NCBI GenBank assembly: GCA_026545225.1 | Contig: CM048853.1 | Coordinates: 53,315,255-53,379,254, forward strand | Reading direction: 5' to 3' | Source: Cornus controversa | Lineage: Eukaryota; Streptophyta; Magnoliopsida; Cornales; Cornaceae | DNA: 64,000 nucleotides | Part shown: one piece after another, positions 1 to 12,333 of the stretch | How the letters are laid out: the number at the start of each line of letters is the position of its first letter | How positions within the stretch are numbered: position 1 is the first letter of the stretch | Position numbers and translations under genes: made by a program | The notes under the pieces: model-generated | Told to the model about the DNA's origin: nothing | The model's input: only the letters and a program-made list of their open reading frames with translations | The model's database searches: none

Positions 1-373
1 TAATCAATTAGCATTTGGAGTGGTACGTTCCTTAGTGGAACAAATATTGGACAGGCTCTTGCTTTTTTGTTTCTCTTGTACTTACTAAAATATCCATCTC
101 TCTCTACCTGTCAATAAATTTAGCAGAATTCTCCGAGTTGCTTCTCTTTTCTTGGTGAGTCTGTGTCTCGACTCCCAATTGATTGATCTGATCATATGTG
201 TGAGAGGGAAGAGACAACAAGAAGGCCACCCATAGCTTCATTTTCCATCCTAATTCTCATCACCCATACACCTGCATCTTCTGCAAATTAAAGAACCTCT
301 TAACTCCTCCAAAATCTACATTTAGTGACCATTTTCTTCCTATCAAAACAAATACTATATATCACCGGCCACC

Positions 374-380
374 ATATAAA
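374..380 (+). promoter_or_regulatory. TATA box of the RGF-like peptide gene
   Basis: An ATATAAA motif lies 112 bases upstream of the ATG at 492, in a C/A-rich proximal promoter. Transcription would then start near 400-410, giving a 5' UTR of roughly 85 bases. The rest of 1-491 is non-coding flank with no recognisable gene. The assignment rests on motif and spacing only. Confidence 0.5.
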
Positions 381-491
381 TACTCTATTACTCCTAGCTA
401 GCTACCACCACCACTATCATATACGTACCAATTTAAGAACACAGTTTTTTTCATCACAATCTTCCATCCCTTCAAGCTAGCATTTAAATTC

Positions 492-1094
492 ATGTTGCTT
501 AATATGTCCATTAATACTTCTTTTATTCTGCTTCTACTATGTCTCTATTTCCATGCATGTAATGCTCGGCCTCTTGGTGCAACTAGTAAGAAGCCTGAGA
601 AAACCTTTTACCTTTCTAGCAAGGTACGTTAACTTGGTGCAAGTTCTCTCTCTATATATACATATATACACACACGAGTATTTTTTGTAGGCATACTATA
701 TATATATATAATTGATGAAGAGATTTAAAATCTTCTTGTCTTTTGGCAGAATGAGGAGAAGGTAAGTCGTGTTGAGTTATCAGCTGCTTCATCAGAGGTG
801 AAGGCTTCTTCCTTGTCAAACCGACTTGGAGCAGGCAATGATCAGAACAGCATGCCTAGGGAAAGTAGAGTGGTCGATGAAGCTGATGATGATCATCATA
901 AGCCATTAAGTACTTCAAATCCAAAAGAGCTGAAAGGGGAAAGAGTTGAAATATCAGGTGGTGGTGTAGTACAAAGTGAATCTCTTGCTTCTGTTTCTAA
1001 TTGGCGCATGCCTCACAGGAAACACGGTGAGCACCAACCCGGGTTTAATTTGGACTATGCACCTCCAAAGACACACCCTCCTGTTCACAACTAA
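492..1094 (+). CDS. RGF/GOLVEN/CLEL root meristem growth factor-like peptide precursor
   Basis: Exons are 492-623 and 750-1094, with a phase-0 intron bounded by GTACGT and TTTGGCAG; the product is 158 aa. The ATG at 492 opens a hydrophobic signal peptide (ILLLLCLYFHA, cleavage near residues 25-26, before RPLG). A variable hydrophilic middle follows. The precursor ends exactly with the 13-residue tail DYAPPKTHPPVHN, which fits the family pattern DYxxPxxHPPxHN. In this family the Asp-Tyr directs tyrosine sulfation, a Pro is hydroxylated, and the cleaved peptide is secreted and sensed by RGI/RGFR receptor kinases to control root meristem size and gravitropism. Signal peptide plus conserved C-terminus make the family call strong; the paralogue cannot be assigned. 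A second possible donor (AAG|GTAAGT) lies 12 bases into exon 2 and could give an alternative transcript. Confidence 0.9.
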
Positions 1095-1255
1095 GCTTCC
1101 TAGTTTGCTCGCACTTCTTCTGTTTTTTTTTTCTTTTTTTGGAATTTCTTTCTTATTATTATTATTATTATTTTCACTTTCTTCTTGTCTTCTCTTTAAT
1201 TAAATCCTAGAGTGAACAAACCGGTATATTAATCCAAAGTAGTTGAGTCTTCTAA

Positions 1256-1257
<2 letters not shown>

Positions 1258-1296
<39 letters not shown>
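1258..1296. repeat. (TA)n microsatellite
   Basis: A 39-base uninterrupted TA run in the 3' flank of the peptide gene. Similar shorter runs occur at about 1438, 2360, 3026 and 3181. Confidence 0.95.
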
Positions 1297-1298
<2 letters not shown>

Positions 1299-3022
1299 TT
1301 TTATGATCACTAGCTACCGCCTGCATTGACATATCAACCGTAGGTAATATTACATGAATTTATGGATTATCTATAGTGCCTTGCGTTTTAATATACAATA
1401 TCGACAATGTATGAGAAATTTTGAGTATTAATTTTTTTATATATATATATATATATATATACACTATCCTTCAAGAGCTAGATATATGTTTCTTCATGAC
1501 CATATGGCATTCACTTTTCATATGGTTTTGTCATTGGCAACTAATTATATATGGTGAAGATTGGTTCATGAGTAGTACTATATATATTTTGGAAAATTTA
1601 AATTAAGAATTATACTCTCTCTTTCCTGAACCATGCCCTTGGAGTGACAAGGGGCATGGCACTTGCAAATGCATGTTAATTTTTGTGTTATTGTGGCCAT
1701 TCGACTATGCATAGTTTGCTTGCATCTCAGTGCATGAGATAGATGATCCTGAATATATACTACCATATATACTGTAGATTCTAATCTCAACCAACCTTCT
1801 AAACATATATAGTGATATATATGATGATCATTTTGTTTTATTTAGTCTAACTTTAGAAGTTGTTAATGGAAGAAGAGATATATATATATATATATATACA
1901 AGATGTAGATTAATTGGTGAGCAGTGTTAAATTGTGGAATGTGGTGGTTGATTCTTCCAGTTACCAGTTAGTCTCTACAATAATTTCAGTTGATATTTGG
2001 AAGATTGAAACTTGCACTTCCACATGTTGTTTGGAATTAATTTGATTAATTTCGAGTAATTAATGTTCTCCTCCTTTGCTTTCTTCTTGAGATATATATA
2101 TATGCTCAGCTAACAATGTGACTGACCATGGCGAGATTTTCAACAATGTTACTTATTGAAATTTAAGATACTGCGACCTCCATAATATTGTTCTAAATTA
2201 AACTTCCCCAGCAAAATTAGACCCCAATAAATACTCTTTCCGCGTGAGTGAAAGCTACAAGAGTGAGAGCTAATGCGAAGAGTGCTATTGTGTGTTGGTA
2301 GTCTAACATGATTAATTGGATTAACCAACATGTTTCTAAGATTTTTGTCATTACTCATCTATATATATATATATATATATATATAATGTTCAGACGCGTT
2401 CTCAACAAGCCATTCAATCATAGATCAATTTTTAGGCCTACTGATCCTTATACGACACCGAGATTGATTGTATTTTTCGTTCTACTTTTTTACCATTTCT
2501 TTTCTTTTTCTGTGATAGTTGGTAACAAGGAGACTGAAACAAGAATTGAACCAGGCGGGTAGGATTTTAAAGTGTTGTATATATTTTCCAGAAACATTCC
2601 GATATATATATATATATATTCTTATTGCAAATATATATAGAAATCCAATGGGTGAACTCAGTATTCAGCGATTTTGCTTCTGCATGATATCCGATGAGTA
2701 ACTTACTCTAAATTGTGACTCATGATTTTAATTCTATGAGAACATGAATATATATATATATATAGTGCTTGGATTCTGAATCTCTGATTAATATAATTAA
2801 GAAGTTTGAATTTATATATTAATTAATCTCATCATTCTAAACCGTCTGATTAATACACTGCACCTCCTCTGTGGCCCATTAGTTTAATATTTAACTTTTG
2901 ATCTTAATTTAAATGCGCTCTCAAGTACTTTGCTTTTGAAGGCGCGCCATTGACCATGGAAAGTTGTAAATAACTGATCCAAAGATGTCTGTGTGTGTAA
3001 CTGTTTATGTGTCTGTATACAT

Positions 3023-3063
<41 letters not shown>

Positions 3064-3160
3064 CTTGTTCATGGGTGAGAATTTCATTCACACCATATAA
3101 AAAAATAATTATTATTACTGTATTTGGTGTGAATGAATTTATTACTCATCGATGAACAAG
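3064..3160. repeat. 97-nt foldback (hairpin) between TA tracts
   Basis: The left arm 3064-3095 (starting CTTGTTCAT, ending CATTCACACCA) pairs with the right arm 3125-3160 (TGGTGTGAATG to ATGAACAAG) with a few internal mismatches. The loop is 29 nt and TA runs lie on both sides. It could be a foldback MITE remnant or a small-RNA precursor; sequence alone does not decide. Confidence 0.6.
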
Positions 3161-5654
3161 AGATAATTACTCATTTATTTATATATATATATATATATTA
3201 CTGCATTTAAAACATAACCAGGGCCATAGAGTGCAACCAAGGGTGTTTCCACAACAAATAAATCTATATGGGGCATTAAAATCATTATGGTGTAATGAAA
3301 ACAAACATTCTGAATTAGAAACGCAAATTAAGGTGACAGGTCAAAGAATGTGGCAAATTCCCAATGCATGTGATCGAAAAGGGATCGAGATGAAATTGCA
3401 CGGAAACCATCAAATCACCACCAGACAGCTTTGTTAGATTATATTGTCTCTAATTTTATTTTAAGTTTATTAAAGCACAATATATTACAGCTAACAATAA
3501 TTGTTTAATTAACACAAATCCTAATCCCCACCTTGACCTTGGGATGGATGAATATCTCCACCTCTCAAACTAAAAGCAACCAACTTGAAATTTGGTCATT
3601 GTTTCTCCTAGGTTACATGAAATTAACCCATATTCCTCAACCAATTAAATATAGTATAATGTGTGTGTATATATATATGTGTGTGTGTGGTGTGTGCGTG
3701 CCTCTGCTTCGAAAGATGAGTGTTTCTTGTTACTTCATGAGTAGCTAGTATAGGAGTATATATATTTAATTTAATGCATATTCATATACTCATGCACGTT
3801 CTCTACAATTTTAATTGTTTCCCAATCCCATGGAAATGAAATCATATAACTTTGTATAGTGATTTAAGATTAGTATATATATAATTGATTGTTGACCTTA
3901 ATGCGTTTCACTTAAAAACACTGCTTTAAACTAACTTTTGTTTCAGTTGCACATTTACACCTAATCAGAATTGTTCAACATATATGATTCTTAATTAATT
4001 ACATAAGGATGCATTTTGCCAGTTTTCTCCCGTAAACACAAATGATTTAAGAGTGTTTCAGTTCATAAACTCGATCAAAGAAATCACAAACAAACAAAAA
4101 AAAGCATTTCTGTTCTTAATTTTTTACTATTGGATTAAATGATTAATTAGCTTGGGTCCTACCTTTTCATTTTTATTTATTTTTTATTGTTTATAATAAT
4201 AATGATAATGTAATTAGAGCTGAAGCCTAGGTATGCGTAGCCTAAGAATATCGGACGAACAGTGCCATATAGGCCCACCATTTCGGTTGGGCCTCAAAAT
4301 AATTTTCCGTATCAATATTGCCTCCTATTTTAATAAATAGTAATAACTGGCTCGGCTTTTCGAAATGAGGCCCAATGAGCCCAAACAAATTGGCTTACAG
4401 CATGGAGACTCCAAGCTCGGGAAAATTATTTAATACTAATCTAATACAAATACTAGTCTTTTTATGATAATAGAAAGCATAATCTGTGTTGCCCAAAATT
4501 TATATTTTCACGATATCTCAGGGTACTCAATGCTTACTTCATAGATAGATGTCAATTACTTCAGTTTGTTAAGCCAGGATTGGATCAATTTATTTTGTTA
4601 GGAAGGGGTTAGGAAAGAGATTACATCATATTTTGATTTAAATTTGATAATTTAAATATGAATTGAATATTTAAGTTGATAATTATCGGAATTAAATAAT
4701 TTATTAAATTAATAAATTGAATATGAATTAATCGTTGACAAGTTTATAAGAAAGTCAAAAATTCAATGAACATTAAATACTTAAATAAATATTCAATTTA
4801 TTGAAAAAAATTTGTTCTTATGAATTTTAAAAATTAAGAATAAAATGGAAACTTAAAGTCTTCTTTAATTAACGTATAAAACATTTTAAACCTCAAAGAA
4901 TGTTGCAGGGTTCAAAATGTGATATAAATCTATTCAATTTAAATTTTCTAAAATCATTGAATTCAAAGATGGTCAAAATTAAATACCATTTTATTGTTTT
5001 AATAAAAAATTTATTGAGAGGGTTGCAACTCAAGTGAGTTAGAGATAAAATTTTGACTCAATCCTATATATGATATGTTTAACCTTAATTTATTTCAAAT
5101 AACTCACTTGAATTGAACTCATTTTTAAATTTTTAACTCGGATTGAATTCTATTTGCAACTCGGATTGAAATCTCAAATTAAAAAATCAAGTTAGTTCGG
5201 GTTCATGAAAATATATTACAAACTCAGACTAATTTTTGGAAAATTAGTACATCAATATATATATATATATATAAAATTGGGATATTCAAGTTAACTAATA
5301 CAAATGGGTTGGAATTTTCTAACACATGAACCTGAGTTCGGATGAAAATGAATTCAAATTCTTCTTTTTCAGTCCGAGCCTGGATCGAATTTGAAATAAC
5401 TCTGTCCAAACTCGAAATTTTTTGGATTGAGTTAGAGTTATGCACGGGTTAGCTCACAGGGATTCACATTTGCTTTATTTATTTATTTTTCCGGACAGGT
5501 AATTTTTGCTCTTATTGTCATGCTTTCCCGCCAATACGACATTTGGGGTTTTGGGGATCAAATTTCAACTCTGTTCACTTCCGAATTCTCCAAAACTCGA
5601 GTCAGACGATTTCAGAGACGAAGCTAGAGAGAGAAAGTAGAGACGGAAAGAGAG

Positions 5655-8600
5655 ATGGATGTGAAACAACCAGGCTCTTCACTCGATTCTCTGATCTCTT
5701 CATTCAACACTCGCATAGCAGAGCTTCAAGAACTCGTCATCGCTCGAAACAGTAACCCTCAAAACCTTCACATTCTCTTATTCATCTTCAGAGTCCATGC
5801 GAACAACACCCATATCTCCGATCTTTGTTTCTACAGTGTACCCTGCTAGCAGCGTCATCGATTTGTCTGCCGTCGACGTCACATTGAAGGCCATGGAGCT
5901 TCAGGTGCAGCAGATCAAGGACCGCTTGCGAGAAGAGACCGAAGCTATCCCCAAAGCCAAAGTACTCTTCCCTTTACTTTCTTCTCCTTATTTGTTCATT
6001 CTTCACTATTTTCTTCTGTAGTACTTGTAATTAAGTGCCCCAATTTGAATTAGGGTTTTCTTTGGTTGGCAATGTTTGGCATTTGGTTCCGGAATTCTAC
6101 TCTAAGTTTTTTTTAAATTATTTATTGATTTGGCGAAAAGATTAAGTAATTCATTAATGCATTGGTTTTAGGTTGGCTGAATAATTGGAAAAAAGAAGAA
6201 ATTGAATATTTTGGGTTGATGGTCCGTGGTCGTAATTTTAAAAAGTGGGACTAATTTGGATATTCGTCAATAAGATATCTTTAATTAGTAAAATTTAAAG
6301 CTGTGATTGAATTGGGTTTCTTGTTCTGATTGTAGAAACTTATCGAGGCTTCATTGCGGCAGCAGAAGAAATTGGAGAGTATGTCTGTTTATGTTCCCTT
6401 GCATTTGCCTGAAAGAGTGACGGTCATAAATCAGGATCACAGTAAATGGTAATTTTAATTATTTAGTATTTGGATTCATTTCTAGTTTCAATGTCATTTC
6501 CTTCGGGTAGATATGCAGATTGCAGATCTAATTCTCTTTTCTTTTTTTTTTTCTGTAATAATTTGTTATTTATTGTTTCAGTTTGCTGCCAGAAACCTCG
6601 AAACAAGATTTTGGTGTTGGGTCTATGAAGATTGAGGAGGAGTCTGTGGCGGTACCCAAAGTATTGGACTCTCTCTATATGTATATGTATATGTGTGTGT
6701 GTGTGTGTTTGTATGCACATATTTATGGATCTATCCATCGATCCATATATCTATTTTGTATTTATATTTGGCGTTTATTTGTTGATAGTCATAGGATTTG
6801 GATAAATACACTCTCTCAATCTCAGCTCATAATCAATACGAGTCTTGGAATAACTTGACCTTCTTTTGAATGGATAAGCTAAATTTTATTTCTTACAATC
6901 TATTTGAACTTCAAAAAACTAATAGTTAACTAGTTAAGATAAATAAGTTCAATAAGGGATCCATCCTTTATTTAATATACCCTTTGCTATTGTGCTAGAC
7001 ATATATTATTTTTTCTCCTGGTGAGGGGATTTTTAGCCACTAATCACAAGTACGTGAGCTCATATGAGAACTTTAGATTGCTAAATGTAGTGGTTTCTTA
7101 GCCTAGGAGGTGATACAAATGTAATGGGATACCTGATACGCTGGATCCAAATGATTGTGTCATGGTCGAGATGGTTGGAGAGGTGAAGAGCTAGGAGAAG
7201 CTGGCAGTAGGTTGGTCCAAGGACGTGAGTTCCAGTCCAGAGGCTCTTCAAAGTTCAAGCTTCACTGACCTAATAGTGGCTACTTGACCTTATACAGGTC
7301 CAGGTGTTCAGAGGATAACTACGCTATAAGGCCAAGAGCCAATCACACTGCTGGACCTGCTTGGGTAGAAGATCAGGCAGTCTGTTAGGTCTCAAAGAAG
7401 GCACTGCACATATCTTGTGCTGTAAAGATGACATCAGCTCTGCCTACCTTCTGGTTTGGCCAAGACAAGCACTTTCAGCCTGTGTTGGGGGTTGGGACCA
7501 CCTCTTCTATCCCTAATTCTAGCCAACTATCAGTACCTTGAGATACCCTTAAGCTAGCACCATACTCACGTTGTGAAGTCGAAAAGCAATGGAACCCGTT
7601 GATGGGTGTGCTGGGCCCTGCCCCTAACTCAGTGTAGCAATGAGAATCAAGAAGCTTAGTGGACCAGGACTGATCATAGTTTTGGTGGATTTGCGGTCTG
7701 CAGATTTCCTTCCTCCCTGATGAAGAGATGAGTGATAAGCCAAGGGTGTCTGCTCCACAAGGCATGCTAGCTCTTTGTCATGCAATGTTCTCTAAACATG
7801 CCATATGGTGGTCAAAAACTCAGTCGACATGGCTGGGCCTAGGTGTGGATCTTCAAGTGTCAACATAGATAACTACCAATTTTTGGAAAGATTTGCGTAG
7901 GAATGGGACATGTTAGAGATCAACTTGGTCTTGAGGATATATAGAAAATATGCCGACTTGCCTTCTGGGAAGTTGGGAACATAAAATTAGTAAAGTACTT
8001 AACTGAAATGGCACATCTGAAAAATATCAAATTGACATTAACCATATTATGCACAAAAAATGAGCTATCAGATATGAGAATTTTACTGTAATAAATAATC
8101 AAAAAGTGATTTGTTTATCACCATTAGATCGAAAGTTGCCTCTGATAACAATGTCACACTTGCTAAACAGTGACTTCTTTTTATTGTACTTTTGGTTTTT
8201 AGATACTGACCGTCGTAATGATTTCATTAAACCAAGTTGTTTGCTTAACATGGAAAACAATGTGAGGAAAAAAGAAGCACATCTGTCACTAGGTGACATT
8301 GTTTCAGGATATTGGATAGTTTTAAATGTAGGCTGAAGATACAGAATGAGGAAATTTATCTTTGATCACTTTTTTATGTAGTCTGTCATTCACAAATTTC
8401 AGGAGAAAAAGGGTCGTGTCTCCCCACCATTATGGTACATTACTGCTGATGAGCTGGCTTCCTTGTCGTCGTGAGTACATTTGACCTTTAAGAAGTGCCT
8501 TAACCACATACTTTTTTTTTTCTTCTTGCAGGGTAGTTATGCTACATACTTATCTCATTATATTCCTTTATCATTTTCTTTTCTTTTTTATTTTTGGAAG

Positions 8601-9990
8601 AAGGGGAGGGTTTTAGGACATTTCAATGTTTAGATGATCATATCTTGTTCAATTCCTATCCCTGAGTCTTGCCAATCACAGATACATGAAAGGAAGGCTC
8701 ACCTTAGACAAGGTCAATGCGGCTATCAATGACATGGCAGCATATGCTGAAGCAAATGCTCAGCTTATTGTTGCCCCAAGAAAGAAGGTTTATTTTATTC
8801 TCTCTCTCTCTGCTAATTCTATTCAATTGTTACTAACTTATTTTTACTGTCCTGATCATGATATCTTTATTTGTGAAGTTGGCAGATGATATCTTGGAAA
8901 GAGCCCTGGTAAGTGAACTTAATCTAGGTCTTGGAATTCCTTTAAGGCCTGGTTTTGTTAGATGTTAATTCTTCTCTTTAAGATACCAGTAGTTTTCTGG
9001 ATTTTGACACCTTAGTCCTTCCCAAATTGTGTTTGGGTGGTGCTAATGCATACTATATTTCTAGCACTAGGATTTTAGATTGGAATTTGTCCTGCCATTT
9101 TCAAGAAATTGGCTTGTGATTTGTGGGTTCTGATTGCTTCTTCATGTTCATAAATGTATTGGTTCAGTGTTGATTTGTGCAACTAATTTTTGAAATTGTC
9201 ATGAAACTTGCAGCAACTAAGAGATATTGCAACAACAGAAGCAGTAAAGGGCAAACACTTTTTTCTTGAAATGGATGTAAAAGGGCCCACCTTGAAGCTT
9301 GACAACACTGGAAAAGCAATACTGACTGTGAGTGTTTTTCTTGTTAGCTAGGTGATTAGAAATCAGTCTATTGCATGCAAAACCAAAGGGATGCAGTATT
9401 GTGTGGCATAACCTGAACAATAAAAAATTGCTTTTCATTTTAAATGATCCACATAGGCTTTCATTGGTGTTGAGAAAATAGGTTCATGAAGTAGTCACAT
9501 TAATAATGGCTTTTTAGCACAAGCAGTTCCTCTTTTTTTCTTTTTGTTCCTTTTTTGGGGAATGCTAGACAAGAAGATATATTATGGATTAAATTATATC
9601 CTCCAAAATTGGAGGGAAGTGGAATTCTCCGAAACAAACCACTTCTTGGGAATTGCTATTTGAGCAGCTCTCATTCATATGATGCTATGCGAATCCTTAC
9701 TTTAGAACAGCATGTTATTGATGATTTTCTTCATTTATTGGAAGAATGGAGAGTATCGGAACTAGAATAGAAGTTCCATGCAATACAATTGCTTGGTTTT
9801 GACCTTGACATAGTCTGTAAATAGAAACTACAAGAGTTTTTTTATGTTTGTTTAAAGTAGCTCAGTTACTTCAATCATCAAGAGTTCATCCTTGCAATGT
9901 GATGATTCACAGGTCCTTCGGCACCTTGGTCGGATAAGTGAGACTCGAATTGGGCATCACCGTGTTTTCATCCTTTTAAAGCCTCAATGA
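5655..9990 (+). CDS. SKA1: SKA1-like spindle and kinetochore-associated protein
   Basis: Nine exons: 5655-5751, 5837-5961, 6336-6448, 6582-6660, 8403-8470, 8682-8787, 8879-8908, 9214-9327, 9913-9990. All have GT-AG borders and consistent phases, giving 269 aa, close to the Arabidopsis homologue. The N-terminal half (about 1-110) is helical: SSLDSLISSFNTRIAELQEL, then MELQVQQIKDRLREETEAIPKAK. The C-terminal half (from SPPLWYITADELASL) is the winged-helix microtubule-binding domain, including YMKGRLTLDKVNAAINDMA and a terminal VLRHLGRISETRIGHHRVFIL. In animals SKA1 works in the SKA complex to hold kinetochores on depolymerising microtubules; the plant role is inferred. Exon 7 is a 30-nt micro-exon. 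A spliced 3' UTR is possible beyond 10000. Confidence 0.92.
7030..7920. other. Less AT-rich block in SKA1 intron 4, unknown
   Basis: Intron 4 (6661-8402) is the longest of the gene. Its middle is visibly less AT-rich than the flanking intron and contains a 96-codon reverse-strand frame (7765-7475) that I do not recognise. An old transposon insertion would fit, but I see no terminal repeats, target duplication or transposase motif. Confidence 0.35.
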
Positions 9991-10868
9991 ATGGCTTTGT
10001 TTCCACAAATATTTCACGAAACAGTGTAAGCTTATTTTTGTTTTACCTTACAGTTTCTTTTTTTCCCCACAAAAATTGCAAGCTATGACTTGGTACTAGA
10101 GCACATTTCCTGAACTTGCAGGTGCAGAAAAGTAAAAACAGGATGCAGTGGCTTCATGAAGTAGGACATGATGGAATGGTAGACTTTTGGAAGGTTTCAA
10201 GAGAATCATCATATGATTTATATCTCTGTTTCATCCACACTATGCAGATGAGTTGTATTTTTCAGTTTGTTTCATGGATGGCCGTTGTTTCTTTGATTTT
10301 AACCATTAAATCCAAGTCTTCTCTTTGTTGAATATACATTGTAGAATTGGCTTTATTTGTCCAGATGATATGCTAGCCTGGTCTGAGAAGTTCTCTATTG
10401 CAATGAAACCAAATTACAAAGTAAAGTTTTTGTTGTTCTTATTATTATTTTGGGTGGTTTAATTTTATTAGTCATCGTTATCATAACCTAATTCTTGGGT
10501 TTATAAGTTTTATTAGTTATATAATTATAAGTCTTATGTGCCCGGCTGATTGAGCTTATTATAATATCACCTTCACAGTTCTCTTCTCGTAGGTGACTTG
10601 AACTTGTACGTGGGTCTATTAGCTTAATACATTATTGTTGTCTATGTCAAAACCAATACTCATTCTGCATCAATGCAAATGATTAGTGATTGCATGGGTT
10701 TTAGTATTGATGATGCAAGTGAGTGAGATACACTGAATCATCATTGACACATATCACCACAATAAATCTGATCTAGAAAAGTCAAACTACACAATTTTCT
10801 GTCATAATAACCAAAAATCATTCGATGTTGCTCATTAAGTATTTGTGAGTTATACATAGGACTTAGGA

Positions 10869-11029
10869 GAGGTCGCACCTTGCTGCAATGACAAATGTCT
10901 TCGTCCAAAAGCGATAGGTCTCGGGTTCGAGACTTGGAAGCAGCCTCTCCAAAAATGGGAGTAAGGCTAGTCGACATCTACTTCTCCCAGACCTCACTCA
11001 AGCGGGAGCCTTGTGCACTGGGTACGACC
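10869..11029 (+). mobile_element. Au-type SINE with target-site duplication
   Basis: The 161-base body starts GAGGTCGCACCT, carries a Pol III B box (GGTTCGAGAC at 10924-10933) followed by GCAGCCTCTCC, and ends AGCGGGAGCCTTGTGCACTG then GGTACGACC. These are the recognisable landmarks of the plant Au SINE family. It is flanked by a 13-bp duplication differing at one base: ATAGGACTTAGGA (10856-10868) and ATAGGATTTAGGA (11030-11042). It sits downstream of the SKA1-like gene and is not coding. Confidence 0.9.
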
Positions 11030-11042
11030 ATAGGATTTAGGA

Positions 11043-12020
11043 ATTAGGATTAGTGAAATCATTGCATAGTTAACATACAGACTTGTGCTTACAAACATTA
11101 GGGACAACTGTGTTAAGAAGAAATGGCTTCAAAGTCTGTTGCATCCAATGTGGTTCTCCTATGTCAACATTCTCTTCTTTTGTCTAATCATTTCCATCAA
11201 AGTCACTAGCTTGCTGATAAGTGCACAAAACTTACTATTTTTCTTTAACACTATAAATAGGGTGTCTTAGGAGTTGGTGAAGGAGGGAGAAATTATAGAA
11301 AAAAATAAAGTGTAGTTGGAAATATTTTCTTGTATTTATTTTCTTTTCTTGTAAACACCCTTCTCAAGAGAGTGACGAAGCCACCATGGTGAAATATAAG
11401 TAAGTTTTGCATTCTTGTATAATTTTTTCTTCCAAGAAAATTATTTTATTCTTCTATTTTGAATTTTTATTTTCTAAAACTAGAGAGAGGATTCTTCATG
11501 TTTGCCAAATAATGGTAATTTGAAGAATGTCTACCTCTGTTTACCTAGCCAATGTGTATGAGAATAAGTAAAAAAATGTCTCGCTTATATATAATAAAGT
11601 GGTTTTTTTTTATTTCATATTTTCCTATATCTTTCCAAGTTGTAATTGGATTGGTGAAGTGTATTGGTTATTGGACGAAAAATTATACAAGAATGGTAGA
11701 AAATTTATTTATGTGATCTATGGTGGTAAATTTCCTTCTCTTGGATCTATGGTGGTAAATTTCCTTCTCTTGAGATTTATTTTATTAGTATTAGTTTTAT
11801 TTATTTCATTATAATTCCAAAATCAAAAAAATATTTTAAACTACTTATTTTTTATCTCTATAATAATGGTTTTGAATCTAAGTGTATTCGGAATCTTACT
11901 TGAGAGTGGTTCGACCTTGCTTACTACTATACAATTTTTAGTAAAGTTTTTGCAGGTTTTATTTTTGTACGAAGTGTAGAGAAGCAACGACATCCATCAT
12001 TATTCTACTTGCCGTCACCA
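11043..12020. other. Intergenic, possible old solo LTR
   Basis: A TATA box in CTATAAATAG (about 11250) is followed by sequence resembling the transcribed part of a plant LTR (TTGTAAACACCCTTCTC at about 11350, and a T-rich tail to about 11950). I could not define TG...CA ends or a target duplication. A 25-base unit, (TCTATGGTGGTAAATTTCCT)TCTCT, is tandemly duplicated at about 11717-11770. No gene is seen. Confidence 0.3.
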
Positions 12021-12333
12021 AAAACTTTCAAACACTGTCCGGCACACCCTCCAGCGAACCCTCTGGCTATGAAGACCTGTCGAAGGAACGCAATAAAGTT
12101 CAGGGTATGTGGAGGGTTGCTGAATTATCTGATGTAGTTTGCTGCTGGTGAACTGCCAAGCACTCCTTGCTGCAGTCTCATGAATGGCCTTTTTGAGTTT
12201 GAAGCTGCTGTATGCCTTTGCACTGTCCTGAAAGCCAACTTCTTGGGCCTCAACATGAGCATCCCCCTTCTCCTTCAACTTGCTCATGAATTGCTGTGGA
12301 AAAAATGTCCCATCAGGCTACAAATGTGGCTAA
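12021..12333 (+). pseudogene. HyPRP (8-cysteine motif) pseudogene
   Basis: The reading frame through 12077-12290 matches the eight-cysteine domain of hybrid proline-rich proteins: TPCCSLMNGLFEFEAAVCLC, then TVLKANFLGLNMSIPLLLQL. A TAG interrupts it at about 12136, and a one-base shift near 12292 moves the end of the domain (CCGKNVPSGYKCG, stop at 12331) to another frame. No signal peptide precedes it, so it cannot make a normal protein. It points towards the intact HyPRP at 12688-13086 on the opposite strand and is probably a decayed tandem (inverted) relative. Confidence 0.85.

Larger units (their letters stand above)
1095..5654. other. AT-rich intergenic spacer with microsatellites
   Basis: No ORF here resembles a known protein; the short ones are chance frames. 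The stretch holds the 3' UTR of the peptide gene, many TA runs, two foldback sequences (1631-1659 and 3064-3160) and, at about 5030-5450, a region rich in repeats of the AACTCGGATTGAA type, like decayed hAT-type MITEs. The SKA1-like promoter and 5' UTR occupy the last few hundred bases. Confidence 0.7.

Noticed and set aside
7475-7765. 96-codon minus frame in SKA1 intron 4
   Set aside because: No recognisable domain and no splice context; more likely part of an old insertion.
9555-9770. 71-codon + frame in SKA1 intron 8
   Set aside because: Lies wholly between confirmed exons 8 and 9, no domain and no splice evidence for an alternative exon.
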